64,000 nt of DNA from Corynebacterium resistens DSM 45100 (GTDB lineage Bacteria > Actinomycetota > Actinomycetes > Mycobacteriales > Mycobacteriaceae): positions 682,001 to 746,000 of the forward strand of contig NC_015673.1 in NCBI RefSeq assembly GCF_000177535.2. The letters are read 5' to 3'. Under the pieces are notes generated by a model. That model did not search any database. It was not told the origin of the DNA and saw only the letters and a list, made by a program, of their open reading frames with translations. This document shows positions 1-7,353 of this stretch, piece after piece. The position numbers were made by a program, and so were the translations under genes. The first letter of the stretch is position 1. Each line of letters starts with the position of its first letter.

Positions 1-470
1 TACTGTGCAGCCTTCACCTTGCGCAGCAGCTCGGCGGCGGAACGGCCGATGCCCTCTGCGGTCTGCTCGATGTACTGGATCTTGCCCTCTGGGTCAACCA
101 GGAAGGTTGCGCGGTCAGCCTGGCCGGCACCTGGGCGCATGTTGTCGAAGTTGTTGGTCAGCTCGCCGGTGGAGTCGCCCAACATGTAGTAGTTTACCTT
201 GCCGACCTGCTCGGATTCTGCGTGCCATGCCTTGTGTACGAAGTGAGAGTCGGTGGATACGGCGTAAACCTCTACGTCCAGCTTCTTGAGCTCCTCGTAG
301 TGGTCAGCCAAGTCGCCCAGCTCGGTTGGGCAGACGAAGGTGAAGTCACCTGGGTAGAAGAAGAAGATGGACCACTTGCCCAGGACGTCGTCCTTGGAAA
401 CCTCGGTGAATTCACCGTTGTAAAAAGCTGGGTTCTTGAAATCCAGAATCTCGGTGTTGATGAGGGACAT
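1..470 (-). CDS. ahpC: Alkyl hydroperoxide reductase C (peroxiredoxin), 3' end outside the window
   Basis: The minus strand reads MSLINTEILDFKNPAFYNGE onward, closely resembling enterobacterial AhpC, a 2-Cys peroxiredoxin that reduces H2O2 and organic peroxides in the cytosol. The peroxidatic cysteine lies in FTFVCPTELGDL near residue 47. The resolving cysteine expected near residue 165 falls beyond the window edge. The ATG at 468-470 follows a strong ribosome site (AAGGAGG). A near-consensus promoter lies at 634-661, giving a leader of about 155 nt. The partner AhpD or AhpF is not visible here. About 156 residues are present of the usual ~187. Identity is secure from the motif and overall similarity. 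Confidence 0.95.
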   Translation of the reverse strand, partial: MSLINTEILDFKNPAFYNGEFTEVSKDDVLGKWSIFFFYPGDFTFVCPTELGDLADHYEELKKLDVEVYAVSTDSHFVHKAWHAESEQVGKVNYYMLGDSTGELTNNFDNMRPGAGQADRATFLVDPEGKIQYIEQTAEGIGRSAAELLRKVKAAQ

Positions 471-575
471 GCTGTGCCTCCTTGGGGCTTGGTTTCGATT
501 GTCGTAAGTGGCTTTGTTGCCACCGTCGCCACACAGCCTACCCGCTTTTGTAGCTCTGTTGCGGGGTGTTAAGGC

Positions 576-597
576 CTTTTTTGGGGCGACGCCACGC
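576..597 (+). repeat. Dispersed T-run/GACGCCAC motif, copy 1
   Basis: C, six T, four G, then CGACGCCACGC. It lies in the ahpC leader. The downstream part forms a hairpin with the following GGGCGTGGC. Confidence 0.5.
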
Positions 598-633
598 TGG
601 GCGTGGCCGCGTCTATCTCGCGGTTCACCACTT

Positions 634-661
634 ATTATAGTGACACCTTTGCAAAAGTCAA
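634..661 (-). promoter_or_regulatory. SigA-type promoter of ahpC
   Basis: On the minus strand TTGACT (656-661) and TATAAT (634-639) are separated by 16 bp. This is very close to the vegetative consensus. It points at ahpC and predicts a leader of about 155 nt, which contains a hairpin at 591-607. Confidence 0.75.
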
Positions 662-956
662 GAATTAATAGGGGTAACCCAAATAAGTGTTATGGCCGAC
701 AATCGCGGTGGGTTATCAATGCTGGCGATGTGGGCGAGTGTTGGTGGCAGGGCGCGGGAAGTAAAGGTTGCGTAGTTGTGTCTTAGGGGCACGAATCTTG
801 CAATGAAAATTGAGAGCAGGGGGTGTAGGGGTTAAAAAAATGTTAAAGAATCAGGAAGCGAGTTGGTTAAATTGCGCAAAGGGGTGTAGTTTTCTCACAA
901 CAACTTCAGCCGGCGAATCCAGATGATCGCCTGGCCCGAACAAAGGCTTAATTGCC

Positions 957-2519
957 ATGACAGCAATACATAACCCTGAAAACATCTCGCGCGGTGATAC
1001 GGCCGCGGCGGCGTCGAAGTCTTCGGCTGCGCCTGCCACCTCCAGTGGGTGGTCGAAGCCTAATACGGGCTTGTTCCGCACCAAGTCCGTGGAGCAATCC
1101 ATTTCGGAAACTCACGAAGAGGGTTTCCGCCTCAAGCGCGAACTCCGCACTATCGACCTGATCGTATTCGGAGTCTCCGTTGTGATCGGTGCGGGTATCT
1201 TCACCATGACCGCTCAGGTGGCTGGCGACATGGCAGGGCCTTCCGTGGCGATCGCCTTCCTGTTGGCTGCGGTGACCTGTGGCCTAGCAGCACTTTGCTA
1301 TGCCGAATTTGCTTCCACGGTTCCTGTTGCAGGCTCTGCCTACACATTCAGTTTCGCCACCTTTGGTGAGCTGATCGCGTGGATTATCGGCTGGGATTTG
1401 GTCCTGGAGTTCTTCGTCGCTGCAGCGGTGGTATCGAAAGCGTGGTCTTCATACGTTTCGGGCCTGTTCGGTTCAGATGACTTCACGCTATTCCATGTTG
1501 GAGGTTTGACTATTGACTGGGGCGCAGCGCTGGTGGTTGTCGTCCTTGGTCTATTGCTGGCACGCGGTACGAAGCTATCCTCCCGCGTCAGCATGATTAT
1601 CACCGCTGTGAAATTGGGCGTGGTCTTGCTGGTCATTGTGGTCGGTGCGTTCTATATCAAGCTGGATAATTACAAGCCGTTCATCCCGCCAAAACAGCAC
1701 ACTCCAACCGGTTCCGGCGAGGGTCTCAAGCAGACTCTATTTAGCTGGATTACGGGATCGGAAGGTTCCGCGTTTGGCGTGTTCGGTATCTTCGCGGCGG
1801 CATCGTTGGTGTTCTTTGCCTTCGTAGGGTTCGACGTTGTGGCTTCCGCTGCCGAGGAAACCCGCAATCCTCAAAAGTCCTTGCCCCGTGGCATTCTGGG
1901 CACGCTCGCCATCGTTACTTTTTTGTATGTAGCGGTCGCCCTCGTTCTCACGGGCATGGTCAGATACACGGATCTTGCAACTCCGGCCGAGGGGCATTCG
2001 CACACCCTGGCTACTGCCTTCGAGGCTAACGGGATTACGTGGGCTGGCACCATCATTAATATTGGCGCCATCGCCGGTTTGACCACCGTGGTCATGGTTA
2101 TGATGCTCGGTCAAACACGTGTGGCTTTCGCTATGTCTCGCGATGGTTTGTTACCGCGTGGTCTGGCGAGGACCTCCAAATTTGGCACGCCTTCGCGAAT
2201 TACGGCCATCACCACTGTCGCAGTCGCGGTTCTCGCCGCGGTAGCCCCTTCGGGAGATCTCGGCGAGATGGTCAACATTGGTACTCTCTTCGCTTTCTTG
2301 CTGGTGGCTCTGGGTATTCCGGTTCTTCGCAAGCGCCACCCAGGTGCCGCGGCTTTCAAGACTCCATTCGTTCCGGTCGTTCCAATCTTGTCTGCGCTGT
2401 TCTCGGTTTGGCTGATGGCGAACCTCTCTATCGAAACCTGGATCCGCTTTGTCGTCTGGATGGCGCTGGGGTTCGCGCTGTACTTCTTGTACTCGCGCAG
2501 GCACTCGGTCCTGGCGTAG
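957..2519 (+). CDS. APC-family amino-acid permease
   Basis: The 520-residue protein has a hydrophilic N-terminal tail of about 65 residues, then the glycine-rich first helix typical of the amino acid-polyamine-organocation superfamily (VVIGAGIFTMTAQVAGDMAG near residue 75) and about 12 hydrophobic segments. The helix 1 sequence and the CYAEFASTVPVAGSAYTF stretch are characteristic of the cationic amino-acid/YfnA-like branch. It should import an amino acid across the cytoplasmic membrane by proton or solute coupling; the substrate cannot be told. It stands alone, divergent from ahpC, and is followed by a strong terminator at 2548-2587. The ATG at 957 has a modest AAAGG site; a later start would not cut into the first helix. 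Confidence 0.9.
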   Translation: MTAIHNPENISRGDTAAAASKSSAAPATSSGWSKPNTGLFRTKSVEQSISETHEEGFRLKRELRTIDLIVFGVSVVIGAGIFTMTAQVAGDMAGPSVAIAFLLAAVTCGLAALCYAEFASTVPVAGSAYTFSFATFGELIAWIIGWDLVLEFFVAAAVVSKAWSSYVSGLFGSDDFTLFHVGGLTIDWGAALVVVVLGLLLARGTKLSSRVSMIITAVKLGVVLLVIVVGAFYIKLDNYKPFIPPKQHTPTGSGEGLKQTLFSWITGSEGSAFGVFGIFAAASLVFFAFVGFDVVASAAEETRNPQKSLPRGILGTLAIVTFLYVAVALVLTGMVRYTDLATPAEGHSHTLATAFEANGITWAGTIINIGAIAGLTTVVMVMMLGQTRVAFAMSRDGLLPRGLARTSKFGTPSRITAITTVAVAVLAAVAPSGDLGEMVNIGTLFAFLLVALGIPVLRKRHPGAAAFKTPFVPVVPILSALFSVWLMANLSIETWIRFVVWMALGFALYFLYSRRHSVLA

Positions 2520-2522
2520 TTT

Positions 2523-2540
2523 TCTTTTACTGACGCCACC
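2523..2540 (+). repeat. Dispersed T-run/GACGCCAC motif, copy 2
   Basis: CTTTTACTGACGCCACCC just after the permease stop codon and before its terminator. Confidence 0.45.
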
Positions 2541-2547
2541 CTCCCTC

Positions 2548-2587
2548 GCAGGAGCTGCGCCCCGAAACGGGGTGTGGCTCCTGTTTT
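2548..2587 (+). terminator. Rho-independent terminator of the permease gene
   Basis: Arms CAGGAGC and GCTCCTG enclose an inner CCCCG/CGGGG stem with a short loop, followed directly by five T residues. Confidence 0.85.
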
Positions 2588-2690
2588 TGGTGTGTCCGGG
2601 ATTTAATGCACCTGCGAGCTTCAGGTGCACAATTGGGATTCCAAACCACGGGAACCGCGTTGCTGGAGCGGAAGGATAAAGCTCGGGGCG

Positions 2691-2712
2691 GCGTGGCGTC
2701 GAACCAAAGAAA
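2691..2712 (-). repeat. Dispersed T-run/GACGCCAC motif, copy 3
   Basis: Minus strand: TTTCTTTGGTTCGACGCC followed by ACGC. It overlaps the probable GTG start of the TusA-like gene. Confidence 0.45.
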
Positions 2713-2968
2713 TAACAACGACCTAGAGCTAGTCGGCGAGCGCATTTACAGGTTGGATACTCTCGGCGCGGTATGCCCATTCCCGCTAGTGGACGCTAAG
2801 GCTGTGATGGCTGATCTGGAAGTGGGGGATTCCCTGCAGATCGACTTCGACTGCACGCAGGCTACTGATGCGATTCCGCGGTGGGCAGCGACGGATGGCC
2901 ATGAGGTCACGAATTTCGAACAGACCTCGGATGCTGGGTGGACCATCACTGTCAAGAAGGGCAGCTAG
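2693..2968 (+). CDS. TusA/YedF-like sulfur-carrier protein
   Basis: The protein carries the family signature near its N terminus: LDTLGAVCPFPLVDAKAVM with the conserved Cys-Pro-x-Pro, followed by the beta-alpha-beta-alpha-beta-beta pattern ending WTITVKKG. TusA-family proteins carry a persulfide on this cysteine in cytosolic sulfur transfer. I chose the GTG at 2693 (91 residues) because the family is about 75-90 residues. An upstream in-frame ATG at 2606 would add 29 residues of poor sequence that run through the intergenic region. No sulfur-metabolism genes are adjacent, so the sulfur acceptor is unknown. The next gene, budA, starts 107 bp further on. Confidence 0.8.
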   Translation: MASNQRNNNDLELVGERIYRLDTLGAVCPFPLVDAKAVMADLEVGDSLQIDFDCTQATDAIPRWAATDGHEVTNFEQTSDAGWTITVKKGS

Positions 2969-3075
2969 TCCGCGAGCCTCTGATCCGGTTGCGCTATCCC
3001 CACATTAGGGTGGTCGGGAATGCGAGGGGGACTACCAAAAAGCGAACAACCGGCAATGTTGGCAACAATGGGGGC

Positions 3076-3807
3076 ATGAGCGACTCACCGGTAACTAGGC
3101 ACACAATCTTTCAGAACTCCCTGATGACCGCCCTGCTAGACGGTATCTACGACGGCGAGATGACCGTTGGGGAGTTGCTAGGAAAAGGCAACTTCGGTCT
3201 GGGAACGTTCGACGCATTGGATGGCGAGATGGTCATCATTGACGGTGTTTGTTACCAGCTACGCCACGACGGCACCGCCACCCGCGCTGATTTGGAAACT
3301 CGCAGCCCTTACGCCGTGGCCACGAATTTCGTGCCGCGCATCCGCCGCCGCGCCCCGGAAAATATTTGCCGCGCGGATCTTTCAAAGTTCATCGATGGCA
3401 TGACACCCTCCTCGAACTACATGTACGCAGTCCGTATCACTGGATATTTCAGCAGTGTGGTCACGCGCACTGTCGTGAAGCAGAAACCGCCGTACCGGCC
3501 GATGGTCGAAGTGACGGAGGATGACGCCGAGCAGCACTTCACCAACGTTCAGGGAATCATCGCGGGCTTCCGCACGCCGGTCTACGAAAAGGGGATTTCT
3601 GTCCCCGGTTGTCACGTGCACTTCATTGACGACGAGCGCACCGTCGGTGGGCATGTGCTGGACTTCACGCTGGCGGAGGGCAAGATTGAGCTGTGCCCGG
3701 GTACCGACCTGGAGCTACGTTTGCCGTTGACTAGCGCATTTTCTGAGGCGAACCTAGACCCGGAGGATTTGGATGCGCAGCTGCATAAAACGGAAGTCAA
3801 AGACTAA
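3076..3807 (+). CDS. budA: Alpha-acetolactate decarboxylase
   Basis: The 243-residue protein matches the length and fold landmarks of acetolactate decarboxylase, which converts (S)-2-acetolactate to (R)-acetoin in the cytosol. Key stretches are LGKGNFGLGTFDALDGEMV near residue 35 and GCHVHFIDDERTVGGHVLDF near residue 185. The latter holds three conserved histidines that bind the catalytic Zn in characterised enzymes. The ATG at 3076 begins MSDSPVTRHTIFQNS; an in-frame extension to 2938 has no family-like sequence and overlaps the TusA-like gene, so I reject it. No acetolactate synthase gene is adjacent. It probably diverts surplus pyruvate to neutral acetoin. Confidence 0.93.
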   Translation: MSDSPVTRHTIFQNSLMTALLDGIYDGEMTVGELLGKGNFGLGTFDALDGEMVIIDGVCYQLRHDGTATRADLETRSPYAVATNFVPRIRRRAPENICRADLSKFIDGMTPSSNYMYAVRITGYFSSVVTRTVVKQKPPYRPMVEVTEDDAEQHFTNVQGIIAGFRTPVYEKGISVPGCHVHFIDDERTVGGHVLDFTLAEGKIELCPGTDLELRLPLTSAFSEANLDPEDLDAQLHKTEVKD

Positions 3808-3933
3808 CCCTCAAACTTCGCTGTTAGGCGGTGGCTTGCTGCTTGGTGAGGCGTCCGAGATGGACTTCTTATCGGGAAAGCCTCGAAGTGAATGTGCGGG
3901 TATCGTCGCGGAAATGCTGGCTAAAACCACAAG

Positions 3934-3967
3934 AAGCGCCGAGCATACAGTGGCATGCTCGGCGCTT
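3934..3967 (-). terminator. Strong hairpin, probable terminator of the small membrane-protein gene
   Basis: Perfect 13-bp arms AAGCGCCGAGCAT and ATGCTCGGCGCTT with an 8-nt loop. On the minus strand it lies 12 nt beyond the stop at 3980 and is followed by CTTGTGGTTTT. It could also stop budA transcripts from the other side. Confidence 0.65.
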
Positions 3968-3979
3968 GGGATTGTTAGG

Positions 3980-4159
3980 TTAATCGCCGTGATTCTTCTT
4001 CTGTTTCAGCCAGCTTATTCGTGTGGCAACAGCTTGGGTGCACAATGCCATTCCACATATTCCGATTGATGTGTTCACCTTGTCGAACACGAAGAGTAAA
4101 ATAAGTGCTAAACCGATAATGAGGATTAACCAAGCCGAATACAAGGGCTTCTTTCTCAT
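3980..4159 (-). CDS. Small membrane protein, 59 residues
   Basis: The minus strand from the ATG at 4157-4159 reads MRKKPLYSAWLILIIGLALI, continues LLFVFDKVNTSIG and ends WLKQKKNHGD. It has a basic N terminus, one clear membrane helix (residues 9-25) and a basic C-terminal tail. A good ribosome site (GAGGTGAAG) precedes the ATG, and a strong hairpin lies just downstream. It starts 23 nt after the end of the frameshifted secreted-peptide gene, so the two were probably one operon. I do not recognise the family. A membrane partner or immunity-like role for the secreted peptide is possible but is only inference from pairing. Confidence 0.6.
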   Translation of the reverse strand: MRKKPLYSAWLILIIGLALILLFVFDKVNTSIGICGMALCTQAVATRISWLKQKKNHGD

Positions 4160-4182
4160 CGTGCTTCACCTCAACAAATTCA

Positions 4183-4393
4183 TTATTTTTGTGGTGTGCA
4201 TTCGGGGACAGGGACTCCTGGAATTTGCCAGATGGGGATTCCTTGGTCATTCCAGTCGCAAACATTGCCCGCTGCTATGTAGAAAGTTATCCGAATGATC
4301 GGTGCTTGGAGTAGCGTGCGCGACTGGGGATAGTGAGATGGTGAAGGCAGCTAGGGTAGCTGCCAAGCACTTGGATGCCATTCTGCGAGCCAT
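4183..4393 (-). pseudogene. Small secreted peptide gene interrupted by a +1 frameshift
   Basis: From the ATG at 4391-4393 (AGGAGG just upstream) the minus strand encodes a textbook signal peptide: MARRMASKCLAATLAAFTIS, then LSPVAHA with an AxA-type cleavage site. Read in that frame it soon stops after GQCLRLE. One base further the next frame continues smoothly as APIIRITFYIAAGNVCDWND, then QGIPIWQIPGVPVPECTPQK and TAA at 4183. The span is 211 nt, that is 70 codons plus one extra base. An extra A in CCAAGC shortly after the cleavage site would explain it. The mature peptide would be about 42 residues with two cysteines. It could be a true mutation, a sequencing error or, less likely, programmed frameshifting. 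The family is unknown. Confidence 0.55.
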
Positions 4394-4407
4394 GTTCCTC
4401 CTAGTGC

Positions 4408-4439
4408 GATTGTCCTACAAGTGCGATCGTAGAACAATC
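4408..4439. promoter_or_regulatory. Operator-like inverted repeat upstream of the secreted-peptide gene
   Basis: GATTGTCCTAC (4408-4418) and GTAGAACAATC (4429-4439) form an 11-bp inverted repeat with one mismatch around a 10-nt spacer. Direct repeats AGTGCGATTGT and AGTGCGATCGT overlap it. This double symmetry upstream of the ribosome site suggests a regulator-binding site. Confidence 0.45.
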
Positions 4440-4512
4440 AATGTGGGTGATCTAGAGGTAATGAATAATATTTTCATTTAGGTTCAATTGTGCGCCAATA
4501 AGGGTGTGATGC

Positions 4513-4743
4513 CTATGTGTTGAGAGTTATCGGCAAACCTTCATCTAGCAGCTTGTAGAGAGTTGTCCTACTAATGTTCAACCGCTGAGCCATCTTGCTC
4601 TTCGGAACTCCCATCTCTAAGTCCCGTTGAGCGGTCTCCCAGTCTTCTTGGCTAATACGTGAGCTGCTGATTCGGTTTAAGTCGCGGTTAGATGCCGATC
4701 TAATGGTGGGGCAGTGGGAGATGAGCTGTAGGTGACTTGCCAA
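4513..4743 (-). pseudogene. Remnant of a serine recombinase (resolvase C-terminal DNA-binding domain)
   Basis: The 76-codon frame ends in SRISQEDWETAQRDLEMGVP and then KSKMAQRLNISRTTLYKLLD. This is the layout of the helix-turn-helix at the C terminus of Tn3/Hin-type resolvases and invertases (x-GxxxxxIAxxLxVSRxTLYKxL). The catalytic domain with its active serine is missing, and the first 30 residues do not look like it. It is therefore probably a decayed fragment of a mobile element, although a small stand-alone DNA-binding protein cannot be excluded. Confidence 0.5.
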
Positions 4744-4777
4744 CTAGGTGCAGGTTGCTTGCAAGCGCAAAATGAAA

Positions 4778-4831
4778 AGCTGGCAGCCACCTGAAAACCC
4801 CATTTTGGGTCAGTCAGGCAGGCTGCCAGCT
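4778..4831 (-). terminator. Terminator downstream of fadB
   Basis: Arms AGCTGGCAGCC and GGCTGCCAGCT (11 bp, perfect) enclose 32 nt. On the minus strand TTTCATTTTG follows. It lies 67 bp past the fadB stop. A smaller GGGCTA/TAGCCC hairpin sits between. Confidence 0.65.
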
Positions 4832-4897
4832 AAAGGAGGCGGGGCTAACTAGGTGCTAGCCCGCTAGCCCGTCAGGGGTGCAAGCCCCCGTGGAACC

Positions 4898-7243
4898 CTA
4901 CTGTTTCAAGGATTCCGGAACCTCGAAGCGCTCGCCGTACTTCGCTGCCAACTCCTCAGCGCGCGCAACGAAACCAGCCACGCCAGTGGTTGGGTAGTCG
5001 CCACCATTGCGATCCGCGGTCTTGCCTTCTGGCAGAACTGCCGATGCCGGGCGGGCGTAGTTCTTGATGTACTGGCGGGTACCACCGGTCCATGCAGGGA
5101 AGCCGATGCCCATGATGGAGCCGATGTTGGCATCCGCATCGGAGGTCAGAACGCCCTCGTCGAGGCACTTCTGGGTTTCAATAGCCTCGGCGAACAGCAT
5201 GCGCTCGACCAAGTCGATGAAGGCCGGTGCATCTGCAGGTACATCGGAACCGGCAGCCTTTTCGGTGCCTTCGAGCTGCCCGAAGCCGCTAGCCTTACGG
5301 GCTGCACCTTCGGTAGCGCCATTCAGCCCCTCGCCGGACAGAGTGGATTCAGCATCGGCAACCTTGACCTTTCCGGCGCCCAGCTCATCCCACAGGCCGC
5401 GCCACAAGCCAGCGCGACGGCCTTCCTCGTTGTATTCGTAGAAGCCCTTGCCCTCGAGCTTGCCGGGACGATCGTAAACGTCCAGCATCTTGTCGACGAT
5501 CTCGGTTACCCCGCCATCGTCCACGGACAAGCCCGCAGCCTCCTGGGCAGCGCGGGTCTCGGAACCAATCTTACGAGCCAACTTCAGGTTCAGCTCATCC
5601 TGCAACTGCAGCGGTGGCGCGGGGTAACCGGCCTGGCGGCCAGCAGCCTCGATGACAGCTGGATCCACGCCCTCAGCAAGCATGCGCATAGCCTCGTTGA
5701 GGAAGAATCCAATCACGCGGGAGGTGTAGAAACCGCGGGAATCGTTGACCACGATAGGGGTCTTGCGGATCTGACCAGTGAAGTCCAGAGCCGCAGCCAA
5801 GGTCGCATCGGAGGTCTCTTCACCCTTGATGATCTCCACCAGTGGCATCTTGTCCACTGGGGAGAAGAAGTGAATGCCGATGAAGTCCTTCGGGCGCTTC
5901 ACACCGGTAGCCAGCTCGGTGATAGGCAGGGTGGAGGTGTTGGATCCCAGCACACAATCCTCTGGCACAGCAGCCTCGATCTCAGCCCAGACCTTGTGCT
6001 TCAGCTCGGTGTTCTCGAACACGGCCTCGATGACAATGTCACAATCGGACAGGTCAGAGTAGTCGACGGATGGCTTGATGCGATCCAGCAGAGCCTTGGA
6101 CTTCTCTTCGGTCGTCTTGCCGCGCTTCAGCGCCTTGGCCTCGAGACCCTCGGAGTAGGACTTACCCTTCTCCGCTGCCTCCATCTTGATGTCCTTCAGC
6201 ACAACATCCATGCCAGCCTTGGCAGCTACGTATGCAATGGCGGCACCCATCATGCCGGCACCGACCATGCCCAGTTTCTTGAACTGCTTCTTCTCAACGT
6301 CCTTCGGGCGCTGACCACCACCGTTGCAGTACTGCAGATCGAAGAAGAAGGCTTGCATCATGTTCTTCGAGGTCGAACCGGTTACCAGCTCCACGAAGTA
6401 GCGCGTCTCTACACGAGTGGCTTCCTCGATGTTCTTCAGCTGCAGACCTTCAACCGCAGCCTTGAGGATCGCCTTTGGAGCGGGCATCGGAGCGCCCTTG
6501 ATCTGCTTGGTTACGTTCGCAGGGAAAGAAGGCAGGAACGCGGCCAGCTTCGGGTTGGTTGGGGTGCCACCGGGGACCTTGTAGCCTTCGGTATCCCATG
6601 GCTGCTTGGCCTCTGGGTTCTCCTTGACCCACTTCTTAGCGGCGTCGAGCAGCTGATCGGCTGGCACGATCTCGTCGATCAGGCCGGTCTTTTGCGCGTC
6701 AGCTGCATTGAACTGACGGCCAGTGGTCAGCACCTTCATCAGCGCATCCTGCAGACCCAGCATGCGGACAACACGGGTCACGCCGCCACCGCCAGGCAGC
6801 AGGCCGAGGGTGACCTCCGGTAGGCCGACTTTCAGGCCCTTGGCATCGGAAGCGATGCGGTGGTGGGCAGCCAATGCGATCTCCAAACCGCCACCCAGCG
6901 CGGTGCCGTTGATGGCTGCAGCCACTGGCACACCCAGGGTCTCAAGGGTGCGCAGGTTGTCCTTCATTGTGTCGATCTGCTTGGTTAGCGCCGGCGCATC
7001 CTCTGGGGTGGCCTTGATCATGGACTTGATGTCGCCGCCAGCGAAGAAGGTCTTCTTCGCTGAAGCCAGCACGATGCCCTTGACCTCGCCGGCCTCCACG
7101 GCTTCCTTGACCTTCGCGACCGTCTCAATCAGGTCGTCCTGGAAGGTCTGATTCATGGTGTTCACCGGCGCATTTGGGTCATCCATGGTCAGGGTGAGGA
7201 TGCCGTCAGCGTCCGTCTCCCACGTGAACATGTTGTTGCTCAT
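4898..7243 (-). CDS. fadB: Fatty-oxidation multifunctional protein: enoyl-CoA hydratase / 3-hydroxyacyl-CoA dehydrogenase
   Basis: The 781-residue protein has two parts. Residues 1-~270 are a crotonase domain, with NGTALGGGLEIALAAHHRIA for the oxyanion hole and the two glutamates of GLEIA and GLPEVTLG near residues 120 and 142. Residues ~320-760 are a 3-hydroxyacyl-CoA dehydrogenase with the NAD motif GMVGAGMMGAAIAYVAAKAG and the catalytic-histidine stretch IGIHFFSPVDKMPLVEII. It should hydrate enoyl-CoA and oxidise the 3-hydroxyacyl-CoA to the ketoacyl-CoA cleaved by the thiolase encoded just upstream. The ATG at 7243 follows AGGAGA. fadA and fadB share strand and order with a 110-bp gap, so an operon is likely. 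Confidence 0.93.
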   Translation of the reverse strand: MSNNMFTWETDADGILTLTMDDPNAPVNTMNQTFQDDLIETVAKVKEAVEAGEVKGIVLASAKKTFFAGGDIKSMIKATPEDAPALTKQIDTMKDNLRTLETLGVPVAAAINGTALGGGLEIALAAHHRIASDAKGLKVGLPEVTLGLLPGGGGVTRVVRMLGLQDALMKVLTTGRQFNAADAQKTGLIDEIVPADQLLDAAKKWVKENPEAKQPWDTEGYKVPGGTPTNPKLAAFLPSFPANVTKQIKGAPMPAPKAILKAAVEGLQLKNIEEATRVETRYFVELVTGSTSKNMMQAFFFDLQYCNGGGQRPKDVEKKQFKKLGMVGAGMMGAAIAYVAAKAGMDVVLKDIKMEAAEKGKSYSEGLEAKALKRGKTTEEKSKALLDRIKPSVDYSDLSDCDIVIEAVFENTELKHKVWAEIEAAVPEDCVLGSNTSTLPITELATGVKRPKDFIGIHFFSPVDKMPLVEIIKGEETSDATLAAALDFTGQIRKTPIVVNDSRGFYTSRVIGFFLNEAMRMLAEGVDPAVIEAAGRQAGYPAPPLQLQDELNLKLARKIGSETRAAQEAAGLSVDDGGVTEIVDKMLDVYDRPGKLEGKGFYEYNEEGRRAGLWRGLWDELGAGKVKVADAESTLSGEGLNGATEGAARKASGFGQLEGTEKAAGSDVPADAPAFIDLVERMLFAEAIETQKCLDEGVLTSDADANIGSIMGIGFPAWTGGTRQYIKNYARPASAVLPEGKTADRNGGDYPTTGVAGFVARAEELAAKYGERFEVPESLKQ

Positions 7244-7259
7244 TTGAGTCTCCTAAAAG

Positions 7260-7281
7260 CTTTTTCATTCCGACGCCACGC
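7260..7281 (+). repeat. Dispersed T-run/GACGCCAC motif, copy 4
   Basis: CTTTTTCATTCCGACGCCAC then GC, in the gap between fadA and fadB and close to the fadB ribosome site. Confidence 0.5.
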
Positions 7282-7353
7282 TGTTTGCGTTGTCTCGGCT
7301 TCGGATTGGGGGCTTGTGTAATTCGGATTTCGGTTGGTGGAAAGACGTGCCTT

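Larger units (their letters stand above)
471..956. other. Intergenic region between ahpC and the divergent permease
   Basis: No convincing gene is seen. The stretch holds the ahpC promoter, one copy of the dispersed T-run/GACGCCAC motif (576-597) and a small hairpin GCCACGC-tg-GGCGTGGC within it. Nothing else is recognised before the permease start at 957, which is preceded by AAAGG. Confidence 0.5.

Noticed and set aside
2938..3075. N-terminal extension of acetolactate decarboxylase
   Set aside because: It overlaps the TusA-like gene and has no family similarity; the ATG at 3076 gives the expected length.
4844..4864. GGGCTA/TAGCCC hairpin between the fadB stop and its main terminator
   Set aside because: Small and without a T-tail; it adds nothing to the terminator call at 4778-4831.
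5870..6823. 317-codon plus-strand frame opposite fadB
   Set aside because: Shadow frame; fadB has both catalytic domains on the minus strand.
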